The notes below the pieces were generated by a model. The model saw only the letters and a list, made by a program, of their open reading frames with translations, had not been told where the DNA came from and did not search any database. DNA of 64,000 bases. It comes from Comamonas testosteroni. Its GTDB lineage: Bacteria > Pseudomonadota > Gammaproteobacteria > Burkholderiales > Burkholderiaceae_C. Position 1 is the stretch's first letter. Each line of letters opens with the position of its first letter. Made by a program: the position numbers and the translations under genes. The DNA is taken from the NCBI RefSeq assembly GCF_014076415.1, contig NZ_CP043568.1:4588001-4652000 (forward strand), written 5' to 3'. This document shows, one piece after another, positions 8,546 through 17,104 of this stretch.

Positions 8546-9418
8546 TCAAAGCGACTGAGCTGCGAAGGTGTCGCAGGCCTTGACGCTGCCGGTCTTGTAG
8601 CCCTGGGTGAACCAGCGCACACGCTGGGCGCTGGAGCCGTGGGTAAAGCTGTCGGGGCGCACCGTACCCGTGGCTTCACGCTGCAGCTTGTCGTCGCCGA
8701 TCTGCTGTGCGGCATTCATCGCCGACTCGATATCGCCCTGCTCCAGCCAGCTCTTGGCCTGCTGCGACTTGTTGGCCCAGATGCCGGCCAGACAGTCGGC
8801 CTGCAGCTCCAGGCGCACGGACATGGCATTTTGCTCGCGCTCGCTGACACGGCCCCGCATGCTGTCCACCTTGCCCGAGATGCCGAGCAGGTTCTGCACA
8901 TGGTGGCCGACCTCGTGGGCCACCACATAGGCGCGCGCGAACTCACCGGGAGCGCCAAGCTGGCGGCTCATGGTGTTGAAGAAATCCATGTCCAGATAGA
9001 CCTTGTAGTCACCCGGGCAGTAAAACGGCCCCATGGCCGACTGCCCCGTGCCGCAGGCCGTGCGCGTCACGCCGGTGAACAGCACCAGCTTGGGGTTCTG
9101 ATACTGAGCACCGCCTTCACGGAAGATCTGAGTCCAGACATCCTCGGTTGAAGCCAGCACCGTGGAGACAAACCTGGCCCCCTGGTCATCGCCAGCCGGG
9201 CGATGCGCCGGAGCCTGCTGCACCTGGGGCGAGCCACCACCGGAGAGAACGCCAATCGTGGTCAGCGGGTTGATGCCGAATACGCCCCAACCAATCAGCG
9301 CCAGCACCACGGTGCCGATGCCGATGCTGCGACCACCAATGGGGAAACCACCGCCGCCACCACCCTCTCCACGGCGATCCTCGACGTTGTCCGACTCGCG
9401 GTTACCTTCCCATCTCAT
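8546..9418 (-). CDS. ypfJ: Neutral zinc metallopeptidase, YpfJ family (KPN_02809-like)
   Basis: A 290-residue membrane-anchored protein. The N-terminus MRWEGNRESDNVEDRR and a glycine run (GGGGGG) precede a single membrane helix (residues about 30-50, IGIGTVVLALIGWGVFGI). The large C-terminal part would be periplasmic and has the zinc motif HEVGHH (HExxH, about residue 180) in VVAHEVGHHVQNLLG, with conserved QADCLAG and CDTF further on. The ATG at 9418 is preceded by AAGGAG at good spacing and matches the family start. The substrate is unknown; the family is widespread in proteobacteria and lies here between rhlE and a small membrane protein, all on the minus strand with gaps of 140-210 bp. 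Confidence 0.88.
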   Translation of the reverse strand: MRWEGNRESDNVEDRRGEGGGGGGFPIGGRSIGIGTVVLALIGWGVFGINPLTTIGVLSGGGSPQVQQAPAHRPAGDDQGARFVSTVLASTEDVWTQIFREGGAQYQNPKLVLFTGVTRTACGTGQSAMGPFYCPGDYKVYLDMDFFNTMSRQLGAPGEFARAYVVAHEVGHHVQNLLGISGKVDSMRGRVSEREQNAMSVRLELQADCLAGIWANKSQQAKSWLEQGDIESAMNAAQQIGDDKLQREATGTVRPDSFTHGSSAQRVRWFTQGYKTGSVKACDTFAAQSL

Positions 9419-9561
9419 GGTGCTTACTCCTTTGCTGTGTTGCACACGGCCTGCGCCGGGTGGCGATATTAAGGGTTGCGGCCTCGACTGGAGGTATCAA
9501 GCTGTGCTTTTGCCGCCCCAGTCAAGCTGCAGCGCAGCATTGTTGACGTTTGGACTGGTGT

Positions 9562-9858
9562 TCAGCGGCCGGCAGGCGTGGACTGAGGCTGGTTGCGGGC
9601 CACCTGCTCCTCCACCACATCGACCATGCTCAGAAACAGAAAGGCCACGGCCAGCAGACCCACCACCGCCAGGACGGCCGATGCCCAGAATTTGACCGAA
9701 GAGGATTTGCGCGGTGCAGCTGCCTGCTGCTGGCTGGGCTCATAGCTCGCAGCCGAGCCGCCATCCCGCCAGACAGGCTCGACATGACCACGGCTGGAAG
9801 GCGCTTGTGTCCAGGTAGGGTCCTTACGTTGCCCGGAGCGGGGAAAAAAGCCAAACAT
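9562..9858 (-). CDS. Small single-helix membrane protein of unknown function
   Basis: A 98-residue protein that I do not recognise. A hydrophilic N-terminal half (rich in Ser, Gln, Pro and Arg) is followed by one clear membrane helix at about residues 56-80 (FWASAVLAVVGLLAVAFLF) and a short polar tail, so the orientation is probably N-in with a short periplasmic tail. The ATG at 9858 was chosen because the composition above it is not protein-like. It is divergent from the ornithine cyclodeaminase-family gene and upstream of ypfJ on the same strand (143 bp). Composition and codon usage look genuine, but the gene call rests on the single helix and the coding pattern. Confidence 0.55.
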   Translation of the reverse strand: MFGFFPRSGQRKDPTWTQAPSSRGHVEPVWRDGGSAASYEPSQQQAAAPRKSSSVKFWASAVLAVVGLLAVAFLFLSMVDVVEEQVARNQPQSTPAGR

Positions 9859-10015
9859 GTGTACGACAGAATCGATGGATAAGACAGTGGCTATTGTGCG
9901 CGCAGGCAGCCTTCGCCAGAAGCGTTCGTGCAGCGACATTCTGTCGGTCAACATCGGGCCGGGCTTGCAATTCTGTAAGCTCAGAGGCTTGTCCGCTGCC
10001 TCTATACGACTGCCC

Positions 10016-10975
10016 ATGAATGCCCAGACCCAGCCCTCGACAGCGTCTCTGGACGCCCGCGCCACTGCCGCACTGCTGCCATGGTCCGCCCTGGCCGATG
10101 AGATCGAAGCACTTTTGCGCCAGCTGCAAAACAGTTGCAATGTCTCGGTCCCACCACGCATCGTCATGCCGACAGCTGCGGGCAATTGCCTGTTCTGCAT
10201 GCCGGCCACCGATGGCCAGGTAGTCATGACCAAGCTCATCAGTTTCACGCCAGGCAATGCCCAGGCGGGCAGACCTACCATTCAGGGCGACATCGTGGTT
10301 TTTGATGCATCAACAGGAGTGCGTCAGCTGATTCTGGACGGCCCCACCGTCACGGCCAGACGCACTGCAGCCGTATCGCTGCTGGCAGCGCGCCGCCTGG
10401 CCCCCAGGCCTCAAGGCGCGCTGCTCATCGTCGGCGCCGGCGTGCAGGGCAGCGCCCATATGCAGGCTTTTGCCCAGGGCCTCGGCACGCAGGAGGTCTG
10501 GATTCACTCGCGCAGTGCCAGCAGCGCGCAGCGGCTTGCAGACGAGGCCCGCGACCTGGGTCTGCATGCGCGCATCACCGACGACCTGGAGGAGGCCGCC
10601 CGGCACTGCCCGCTGATTGTGACCTGCACGCCCGCGCAGGCCGTGGTGCTGCATGAGGCGGCAAGACCCGATGCCTTTGTCTGCGCCGTCGGAGCCTTCA
10701 CGCCGCAAATGGCGGAGCTGGATCCCGAGTTGTGCCGGCGCTTTCTGCACCAGGGCCAGATCGTCGTCGACACCGTCGATGCCGCGCACGAGGCCGGCGA
10801 CCTGCTGCAGGCCGGCATTGAGGTGAGCACCCTGCCCACGCTGGCCACCGTGGTGCATCAGGACTGGTCGCGCTCCACGAAGCCTGTGCTCTTCAAATCC
10901 TGTGGCTGGGGCGGCTGGGATCTGGCCGCTACCCGCCTGGCCCTGCGCCAACACCTGCTCAGGCAGCCCACCTGA
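10016..10975 (+). CDS. Ornithine cyclodeaminase / delta-1-pyrroline-2-carboxylate reductase family protein
   Basis: A 319-residue NAD(P)-binding enzyme of the OCD/mu-crystallin family. The Rossmann motif LLIVGAGVQGSAHMQAF lies at about residues 140-156. The N-terminal domain shows PRIVMPT..GNCLFCMPA and VVMTKLISF, where the Lys belongs to the active site. The C-terminal VCAVGAFTPQMAELD replaces the ornithine-specific region with one more like pyrroline-2-carboxylate/piperideine-2-carboxylate reductases, so reduction of a cyclic imino acid (hydroxyproline, lysine or proline catabolism) is more likely than true ornithine cyclodeamination. Start at the ATG at 10016 (MNAQTQPS). There is no partner gene; nadA follows after 211 bp with its own promoter. 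Confidence 0.8.
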   Translation: MNAQTQPSTASLDARATAALLPWSALADEIEALLRQLQNSCNVSVPPRIVMPTAAGNCLFCMPATDGQVVMTKLISFTPGNAQAGRPTIQGDIVVFDASTGVRQLILDGPTVTARRTAAVSLLAARRLAPRPQGALLIVGAGVQGSAHMQAFAQGLGTQEVWIHSRSASSAQRLADEARDLGLHARITDDLEEAARHCPLIVTCTPAQAVVLHEAARPDAFVCAVGAFTPQMAELDPELCRRFLHQGQIVVDTVDAAHEAGDLLQAGIEVSTLPTLATVVHQDWSRSTKPVLFKSCGWGGWDLAATRLALRQHLLRQPT

Positions 10976-11023
10976 ACATCCTCCATTTGCTCATTTTTCA
11001 GAAGCATCAAGCCATTGATGAAT

Positions 11024-11052
11024 AAGCAATCCATCCATTCCCAGGATTGCTT
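11024..11052. terminator. Possible terminator hairpin after the ornithine cyclodeaminase-family gene
   Basis: Nine-base arms AAGCAATCC and GGATTGCTT with an 11-nt loop lie about 50 nt after the stop codon. The T tract is short (TTT), so termination may be weak. Confidence 0.45.
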
Positions 11053-11137
11053 TCCCGAGCACTGACTGCGCTGAAAGCGACACCTTCCTGCCGAATTTGT
11101 CTCCCTGGTGACAAATCCCAAAAAAGCGGTTTTAATA

Positions 11138-11154
11138 ATACTCATATTGAGTAT
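11138..11154. promoter_or_regulatory. Inverted repeat upstream of nadA (candidate repressor operator)
   Basis: ATACTCA-TAT-TGAGTAT, a perfect 7-3-7 palindrome in AT-rich DNA, 33 nt upstream of the nadA start. The geometry suits a dimeric repressor. De novo NAD genes in proteobacteria are often controlled by NadQ or NrtR; assignment to NadQ is a guess from the motif shape. Confidence 0.6.
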
Positions 11155-11187
11155 AAATATTTAACAGCACAACTCAGGATGGAGACG

Positions 11188-12321
11188 ATGACGATCAAAA
11201 CCGTGGAATTCGACCAGCCCGCCCCAGGCAGCAGCGCCCAGTGCAGCCCAGGCCAGGCCTGGGCCAGGGTGCTGCCGCAGCAGGACAGACAGCAGCAGCG
11301 CGAGACGGCGCAGCGCATCAAGGCTCTTCTCAAGGAACGCAATGCCGTCATGGTTGCCCACTACTATGTGGACGGTGCGCTGCAGGATCTGGCACGCGAT
11401 ACCGGCGGCTGCGTGGGCGACTCGCTGGAGATGGCGCGCTTTGGTGCCAACCATCCCGCCAAGACCTTGATCGTGGCCGGCGTGCGCTTCATGGGCGAGA
11501 CTGCAAAAATCCTCAGCCCCGAAAAGACCGTGCTCATGCCCGACGGCGATGCCACCTGCTCGCTGGACCTGGGCTGCCCGGTCGACGAGTTCAGCCGCTT
11601 CTGCGACGCTCATCCGGACCGCACCGTGGTCGTCTATGCCAACACCAGCGCTGCCGTGAAAGCCCGGGCCGACTGGGTGGTCACCTCGTCGGTAGGGCAG
11701 GACATCGTGGCCGCCCTGCACGCACGCGGCGAAAAAATCCTCTGGGCACCCGACCGCCACCTGGGCAGCCACATCCAGCAGCAGACCGGCGCCGACATGC
11801 TGCTGTGGCAGGGCAGCTGCGTGGTCCATGACGAATTCAAGGCAGACGAGCTGCAAGCCCTGGCCAACGCCCACCCCGAGGCCGCGATTCTGGTTCACCC
11901 AGAATCGCCGGCGGCCGTCACTGCGCTGGCCGATGTGGTGGGCTCCACCACCCAGCTGATTGCCGCCGTGGGCAAGCTGCCCACCGACACCTTCATCGTG
12001 GCCACCGATCAAGGCATTCTTCACGACATGCGCCAGCGCTATCCGGGCAAGCGCTTTCTGGCTGCCCCGACAGCGGGCACGGGCGGCAGCTGCAAAAGTT
12101 GTGCCTTCTGCCCCTGGATGGCCATGAACAGCCTGCCGGGCGTGGAGCGGACCCTGCTGCAAGGCAGCGGTGCCATCGAGCTTGATGCGATGCTGGGCCT
12201 GGCCGCCCGCAGGCCCATACAGCGCATGCTGGATTTTGCCGCTGCCCAGCGCCAGCCGATACGCGCCAGCGGCGAGCTGGAACGCGACGCGGCCCTGTTC
12301 CAGAACTTCGGTCCAGCCTGA
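11188..12321 (+). CDS. nadA: Quinolinate synthase
   Basis: A 377-residue 4Fe-4S enzyme that condenses iminoaspartate (from NadB) with dihydroxyacetone phosphate to quinolinate, the NAD precursor. Visible conserved features are [16 protein letters not shown] (substrate pocket), [23 protein letters not shown], and the three cluster cysteines in [22 protein letters not shown] and [13 protein letters not shown]. The ATG at 11188 is preceded by AGGA eight bases upstream; an in-frame ATG at 11179 is possible. nadB follows after 15 bp, so the two form an operon matching the enzyme pair. nadC is not next to them. The palindrome at 11138-11154 suggests repression by NAD status. Confidence 0.95.
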   Translation: MTIKTVEFDQPAPGSSAQCSPGQAWARVLPQQDRQQQRETAQRIKALLKERNAVMVAHYYVDGALQDLARDTGGCVGDSLEMARFGANHPAKTLIVAGVRFMGETAKILSPEKTVLMPDGDATCSLDLGCPVDEFSRFCDAHPDRTVVVYANTSAAVKARADWVVTSSVGQDIVAALHARGEKILWAPDRHLGSHIQQQTGADMLLWQGSCVVHDEFKADELQALANAHPEAAILVHPESPAAVTALADVVGSTTQLIAAVGKLPTDTFIVATDQGILHDMRQRYPGKRFLAAPTAGTGGSCKSCAFCPWMAMNSLPGVERTLLQGSGAIELDAMLGLAARRPIQRMLDFAAAQRQPIRASGELERDAALFQNFGPA

Positions 12322-12336
12322 GAAAGGACAAGCACC

Positions 12337-13863
12337 ATGCCTCAATCTCAGACTTGCAGCGATGTTCTCATCATCGGCTCTGGACTGGCCGGCCTGACGC
12401 TGGCGCTCAGCCTGCCCAGCAAACTGCGCATCACCGTGCTCAGCAAAAGCAGCGCCGACGAATGCGCCAGCGCCTGGGCCCAAGGCGGCGTTGCTGCCGT
12501 GCTGGATCCCGCCGACAGCCTGGAAGCCCATGTTCAGGACACGCTGATCGCCGGCGCCGGCCTCTGCGACGAAGGCGCCGTGCGCCGCATTCTGGAGCAG
12601 GGCCCTCAGGCGATCGCCTGGCTGCAGGCCCTGGGTGTACCCTTCAGCACCGATGCAGACGGCCGCCTGCACCTGACGCGCGAAGGCGGCCACAGCGCTC
12701 GGCGCATTGTGCATGCGGCCGACCGCACCGGGCAGGCCGTACACCAGACCTTGCTGCAGGCCTGCCGAGGTCTGAAGCACATCACCTTGCTGCAGCATTG
12801 CACTGCCATGGAACTGCTGCAGGACGTGCAGCAGCGCTGCGTGGGTGCCAGCGTGCGCAATGCCGATGGCCAGCTGCAGCCTATGCTGGCCAGCCATACC
12901 GTGCTGGCCACGGGCGGCATGGGCCAGATCTACCCCAGCACCACCAATCCGGCCACGGCGACCGGCGACGGCATTGCCATGGCCTGGCATGCGGGCTGTG
13001 TCGTGCGCGACCTGGAGTTCATGCAGTTCCACCCCACGGCCTTGCAGGTGGGCGGCCGGTCCGTGGGCCTGGTCTCGGAAGCGCTGCGCGGTGAAGGAGC
13101 CCTGCTGTGCCTGCCAGACCGGCAAGGCGGGCCCGGCGAGCGCTTCATGCTGCGCCACGACTCGCGTGCCGAATTGGCGCCGCGCGACATCGTGGCCCGC
13201 GCCATCGATGGCGAGATGCGGGCACACCAGTTGCCCCATGTGCTGCTGGACATCACACACCGCAGCCGCGACTGGCTGGCCCGGCATTTCCCCGGCGTCA
13301 TGGCACTGTGCGCGGCGCACGGCATAGACATTGCCACCCAGCCCATCCCCGTAGCTCCCTGTGCCCACTATGCCTGCGGCGGCGTGCAGGCTCACGTGGA
13401 CGGTCGCACCGCCGTGGCCGGGCTATGGGCAATTGGCGAGGTGGCCCGCACCGGCCTGCATGGCGCCAACCGTCTGGCCAGCAACTCGTTGATGGAGTGC
13501 GTGGTCATGGGCAGGTCTGCCGCGCTGCGCATGGCCGAACAGCCCCTGCACAAACCTGCTGCCATTCATGACAGGCCGCACAAGCCCGGCAAGAACCTGA
13601 GCGCTGAAAGCCAGCAGGAGATGCGGCAGTCGCTGCAGCAGCTGATGCTGCACAACGTGGGCATTGTGCGCAGCAACCACAGCCTGATTGCGGCGGCCAA
13701 GCAACTGGTGCTGTGGCGTTCCCAGTGGCGCGGCGCCGACCCAGCACTGCGCAACCAGCTGGCCCTGTGCAGCCTGATGGTGGACGCTGCGCTGCAGCGC
13801 CATGCCAGCGTGGGCGCGCACTGCAATCTGGACTGGCCGGCGCTCGAAGCGGCAGCCGCCTGA
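12337..13863 (+). CDS. nadB: L-aspartate oxidase
   Basis: A 508-residue FAD enzyme of the succinate dehydrogenase/fumarate reductase flavoprotein family that oxidises L-aspartate to iminoaspartate for NadA. The FAD-binding motif VLIIGSGLAGLTLAL is at residues 10-24. SASAWAQGGVAAV, the substrate-binding EGGHSARRIVH (about 110), ATGGMGQIYPSTTNP (about 190-204), EFMQFHPTAL (about 228) and the late PVAPCAHYACGGV and GLHGANRLASNSLMEC are all conserved. Length is close to the usual 500-540. It is the second gene of nadAB and ends in a terminator shared with dcd. Confidence 0.95.
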   Translation: MPQSQTCSDVLIIGSGLAGLTLALSLPSKLRITVLSKSSADECASAWAQGGVAAVLDPADSLEAHVQDTLIAGAGLCDEGAVRRILEQGPQAIAWLQALGVPFSTDADGRLHLTREGGHSARRIVHAADRTGQAVHQTLLQACRGLKHITLLQHCTAMELLQDVQQRCVGASVRNADGQLQPMLASHTVLATGGMGQIYPSTTNPATATGDGIAMAWHAGCVVRDLEFMQFHPTALQVGGRSVGLVSEALRGEGALLCLPDRQGGPGERFMLRHDSRAELAPRDIVARAIDGEMRAHQLPHVLLDITHRSRDWLARHFPGVMALCAAHGIDIATQPIPVAPCAHYACGGVQAHVDGRTAVAGLWAIGEVARTGLHGANRLASNSLMECVVMGRSAALRMAEQPLHKPAAIHDRPHKPGKNLSAESQQEMRQSLQQLMLHNVGIVRSNHSLIAAAKQLVLWRSQWRGADPALRNQLALCSLMVDAALQRHASVGAHCNLDWPALEAAAA

Positions 13864-13892
13864 TCTCGCCCAGCCGCCTCCCGGGAAAGCAA

Positions 13893-13920
13893 AAAGCCCG
13901 CTGTATCCGCAGCGGGCTTT
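13893..13920. terminator. Bidirectional terminator between nadB and dcd
   Basis: AAAGCCCGCTG and CAGCGGGCTTT form an 11-bp stem with a 6-nt loop, A-rich before and T-rich after, between convergent genes. Confidence 0.88.
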
Positions 13921-13938
13921 CTGGCGCAGCAGCAGGCT

Positions 13939-14505
13939 TCAGGCCTTGGGCAGGGTCACGCCATGCTGGCCCTGGTACTTGCCGTTGCGGTCCTTGTAGC
14001 TGACTTCGCATTGCTCGTCGCCCTGGAAGAACAGCACCTGGGCACAGCCTTCACCCGCATAGATCTTGGCCGGCAGCGGCGTGGTGTTGGAGAACTCCAG
14101 CGTCACATAGCCCTCCCACTCGGGCTCGAAGGGCGTCACGTTGACGATGATGCCGCAGCGCGCATAAGTGCTCTTGCCCAGGCAGACGGTCAGCACGTCG
14201 CGGGGAATGCGGAAGTACTCCACCGTGCGGGCCAGTGCAAAGCTGTTGGGCGGGATGATGCAATAGTCGCCCTCGAAGTCGACAAAGCTCTTCTCGTCAA
14301 AATTCTTGGGGTCCACCACCGTGCTGTGGATATTCGTGAAGACCTTGAATTCGCGGGCGCAGCGGATGTCGTAGCCATAGCTCGAGGTGCCGTAGCTGAT
14401 GATCTTCTTGCCGTCGACCTGGCGCACCTGGCCAGGCTCGAAAGGCTCGATCATGCCGTGCTGCTCCGCCATCTGACGGATCCATTTGTCGCTCTTGATG
14501 CTCAT
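13939..14505 (-). CDS. dcd: dCTP deaminase
   Basis: A 188-residue trimeric enzyme that deaminates dCTP to dUTP, feeding dTMP synthesis. The start [18 protein letters not shown] is characteristic, the nucleotide-binding [12 protein letters not shown] lies at about residues 105-116, [19 protein letters not shown] carries the catalytic Glu, and the tail [12 protein letters not shown] folds over the active site. The family length is 188-193. The start at 14505 has AGGA upstream. guaD lies 63 bp upstream on the same strand, with a palindromic repeat between them. Confidence 0.95.
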   Translation of the reverse strand: MSIKSDKWIRQMAEQHGMIEPFEPGQVRQVDGKKIISYGTSSYGYDIRCAREFKVFTNIHSTVVDPKNFDEKSFVDFEGDYCIIPPNSFALARTVEYFRIPRDVLTVCLGKSTYARCGIIVNVTPFEPEWEGYVTLEFSNTTPLPAKIYAGEGCAQVLFFQGDEQCEVSYKDRNGKYQGQHGVTLPKA

Positions 14506-14519
14506 TAGAAGTCCTGTAT

Positions 14520-14572
14520 CGCTTGATTTTTCATAGCGTTGTGCGCTCACAAATCAAGCGCAAGACCGCTAT
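14520..14572. repeat. Palindromic repeat between guaD and dcd
   Basis: Two nested inverted repeats share this interval. CGCTTGATTT (14520-14529) is perfectly repeated inverted at 14551-14560. ATAGCG (14533-14538) pairs with CGCTAT (14567-14572), with further TGCGCT/AGCGCA pairing inside. The element overlaps the guaD stop codon. It resembles the hairpin at 19878-19926 (shared GCGCTTGAT core), suggesting a dispersed palindromic repeat that may act as a terminator or attenuator. Confidence 0.6.
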
Positions 14573-15861
14573 TTTGCTTGAGAAACAATGGTTTGCTCAA
14601 TCAGGCGGTCATCTCCGAGGATGATCATGGCAAACAGCAGCTCGTCCAGATTGCGTGCCTGGGCCGTCTTGCGCGCCAGCAGCGGCGTGCAGCCGGGGTT
14701 GATGACGACCAGGTCGGCCTCGCAGCCGGGTTGCAGATTGCCGATGACGCCCTGCAGGCCCAGTGCACGCGCAGCGCCTGCCGTGTGCTGCCACCACAGG
14801 TGTTGCGGCGACAGGCTCTGGCCCTGCTTGGCATGGCCCTCGCGCCCCACCACATAGGCGGCCTGCATGGTGCGAAACGGCGAGAAGCTCATGCCGCCGC
14901 CCACATCGCTGGCCAGGCCATAGAGCATGCCGGCCTGGTCGGCCTTGAGGTAGTCGAAATAGCCGCTGGCCAGAAACTGGTTGCTGGTCGGGCTGATGGC
15001 CGCCGCAGAGCGTGTGTCATGCATGAGCTGGCGGTCGGTTTCATCGAGCCAGATGCTGTGCGCATAGACGGCGCGCTCGCGCATCAGGCCGAAGTCGTCG
15101 TAGACCGCCAGATAGCTGCGCGCGGCGGGGAACAGCTCCTTGACCCAGGCAATCTCGTCGAGGTTCTCGGCCACATGGGACTGGATCCAGACATCGCCAT
15201 ACCTGGCTGCCAGTTCGCCCGCACCGCGCAGCTGCTCGGGCGTGCTGGTGGGCGCGAAGCGCGGCGTGATCGCATAACCCAGGCGGTCCACGCCATGCCA
15301 GCGCTGGATCAGGGTTTCGGTGTCGATCAGGCCTTGCTCGGTGTCGTCACGCACGCCTTCGGGGCTGTTGCGGTCCTGCAGCACCTTGCCGGCAATCATG
15401 CGCATGCTGCGCTTTTGCGCTGCCGTCATGATGGCATCCACCGATGCCGGATGCGAGGTTGCAAACGCCAGCGCCGTGGTCACACCGTTGCGCAGCAACT
15501 CGTTGATGAAGAAATCGGCCACGCCATCGGCATATTCGCGATCGTGGAAGCGCGACTCGTGCGGGAAGGTGTAGTTCTCCAGCCAGGGCAGCAGACCCGG
15601 GGCCGGTGCGCCGATCACATCGGTCTGCGGGTAGTGGATATGCAGGTCGACAAAGCCCGGTGCCAGCAGCTTGCCGGGCAGGTGAATGACTTGCACGCCT
15701 TCGCGCTCAAGATACTGGTCGGCCAGCGCCTGCCAGCTGCCCGCAGCCACCACACGCTGCACGCCCGCGGCATCGGGAGCAATCGCCAGCAAGGCGTCGG
15801 AGTCATAAACCGCTTGGCCGTCATCGGCGAAGCGCAGCAGGGCACTACGATAGATTTTCAT
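14569..15861 (-). CDS. guaD: Guanine deaminase
   Basis: A 430-residue amidohydrolase converting guanine to xanthine and ammonia. Metal-binding motifs are DLHIHYPQTD (HxH plus the guanine-deaminase-specific YPQTD, about residue 75), IQSHVAEN (about 233), YAHSIWL (about 275) and the Asp in LASDVGGGMSFSP (about 325). PRFAPTSTPEQL and the long ENYTFPHESRF stretch are specific to GuaD rather than cytosine or hydantoin hydrolases. The start at 15861 (MKIYRSALLRF) is the conserved one; the frame continues upstream without similarity. It gives xanthine, so it belongs with the purine genes at 26-35 and 55-64 kb. No regulator is adjacent except the LysR gene ending 240 bp upstream. Confidence 0.95.
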   Translation of the reverse strand: MKIYRSALLRFADDGQAVYDSDALLAIAPDAAGVQRVVAAGSWQALADQYLEREGVQVIHLPGKLLAPGFVDLHIHYPQTDVIGAPAPGLLPWLENYTFPHESRFHDREYADGVADFFINELLRNGVTTALAFATSHPASVDAIMTAAQKRSMRMIAGKVLQDRNSPEGVRDDTEQGLIDTETLIQRWHGVDRLGYAITPRFAPTSTPEQLRGAGELAARYGDVWIQSHVAENLDEIAWVKELFPAARSYLAVYDDFGLMRERAVYAHSIWLDETDRQLMHDTRSAAAISPTSNQFLASGYFDYLKADQAGMLYGLASDVGGGMSFSPFRTMQAAYVVGREGHAKQGQSLSPQHLWWQHTAGAARALGLQGVIGNLQPGCEADLVVINPGCTPLLARKTAQARNLDELLFAMIILGDDRLIEQTIVSQAK

Positions 15862-16103
15862 GGACCAGAGCTTACGCGCCCAATCTCGCCTGCGGAACAC
15901 GGCAGCGCTTATAGAGGCTATACGGCTGCGCACAGGCCAGGGCTAGCGCTATCAATAACAAAGCTGGTTTCGCCTGCAGTGCATTGAATTCCTTGCAATT
16001 CAAATCCAAAAACCAATATCAGTAATCGATAGCAGCTATTGTTTTAGGCAGTTCAACATCCTGAACCCTGCGCTGCAACACCGCCCTGCCCGCAGCCGTG
16101 TAA

Positions 16104-17000
16104 CTAGGCGGCGCAGCTTCTGGCCACGGCCAGAAAGGCGCGCACCGCAGGCGAGTTCTCGCGCTCGCGGTAGGCCAGCGCCATGTGCACGTTTTCCTTG
16201 AAGTCGCGCAGCGCCCTGAAGGCCACGCCCGGCTGATTAAGCAGGCGGTTCGACTCGGGCAGCACCACAATGCCGTAGCCAGCAGCAGCCAGGCTAGTCG
16301 CCGTGACGAAGTCGTTGACGCGATAGGCCTCGCGTGCCGAAAACCCGGCCGTCTCGGCCAGCCGCGCCAGCACCTCGGCAAAGCCTTCGCTTTCGTTGAT
16401 GAACTGCGGCGCAATAAAGGTCTGGCCGCGCAGATCGGCCACGCTGATGGATTCATGGCGTGCCAGCGGGTGGTTCTCGGCCAGCGCCACCATGAAGGGC
16501 TCGCTGTGCACGATGACCGCCTTGACTCCCTCGGGGTAGCGACGGCGTGGCCGCAGCAGACCGGCATCGATCTCGCCCTGCTGCAGCGCCTGCAGCTGGC
16601 GCGGCGTCTCCATGGCCAACACCTGCATATGCACCTGCTCATGGCCGGGGCGGAACTGCGTGAGCATGCGCGCCAGCACCCCCGAGGTCACGGACGAGGA
16701 GATATAGCCCAGCTTGACATGGCCGCTCATGCCCTGGGCCGCCAGTTGCCCGATCTGCTGGGCCCGCTCCATATGGCGCAGCACGGCCACGGCCTCTTCG
16801 TAGAGCAGCTCGCCCGCATCGGTCAGCGTGATGGGTTTGCGCTTGTTGCGCTGCAGCAGGCGCACGCCCAGTTGCTGTTCCAGCTGCTGCACCTGCACGC
16901 TGACGGCGGACTGGGCCACGCCCAGCTTGTCGGCGGCACGTGAGAAATGCAGCTCCTGGGCCACGGTGACGAAGTGCTCGAGTTGGCGGTAGCTGAGCAT
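16104..17000 (-). CDS. LysR-type transcriptional regulator (divergent from the glutarate hydroxylase gene)
   Basis: A 298-residue LTTR. An N-terminal winged HTH (residues 1-60: LSYRQLEHFVTVAQELHFSRAADKLG, then AQSAVSVQVQQLEQQLG) is followed by a ligand-binding domain from about residue 90 (VKLGYISSSVTSGVL). It is transcribed divergently from glaH, the usual LTTR arrangement, and shares a 104-bp AT-rich intergenic region containing an 8-9-8 inverted repeat. Expected role: activation of the glaH/hydroxyacid dehydrogenase genes by a ligand such as glutarate or a lysine catabolite. In Pseudomonas the equivalent gene is controlled by the GntR protein CsiR, so a LysR would be a different arrangement. 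The ligand is inferred from position only; guaD downstream is an alternative target. Confidence 0.9.
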   Translation of the reverse strand: MLSYRQLEHFVTVAQELHFSRAADKLGVAQSAVSVQVQQLEQQLGVRLLQRNKRKPITLTDAGELLYEEAVAVLRHMERAQQIGQLAAQGMSGHVKLGYISSSVTSGVLARMLTQFRPGHEQVHMQVLAMETPRQLQALQQGEIDAGLLRPRRRYPEGVKAVIVHSEPFMVALAENHPLARHESISVADLRGQTFIAPQFINESEGFAEVLARLAETAGFSAREAYRVNDFVTATSLAAAGYGIVVLPESNRLLNQPGVAFRALRDFKENVHMALAYRERENSPAVRAFLAVARSCAA

Positions 17001-17066
17001 GGATTTAATCTGAAATTCTTATTAAAAAATGCATTTAACCCTGTAGATCGTATCAAACAAGAAGTG

Positions 17067-17091
17067 TTCAATCACACCATTCCTGATTGAA
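17067..17091. promoter_or_regulatory. 8-9-8 inverted repeat directly upstream of glaH
   Basis: TTCAATCA and TGATTGAA flank a 9-nt spacer, ending 13 nt before the ATG. It may be an operator for the divergent LysR, or an mRNA hairpin over the start region. No clear Shine-Dalgarno sequence lies between it and the ATG. Confidence 0.5.
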
Positions 17092-17104
17092 GTACCCACC
17101 CACC

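Noticed and set aside
11161..13395. Very long open frame on the minus strand opposite nadA and nadB
   Set aside because: Composition and low-complexity repeats are typical of the antisense of GC-rich coding sequence. The plus strand encodes two clear enzymes with full motifs.
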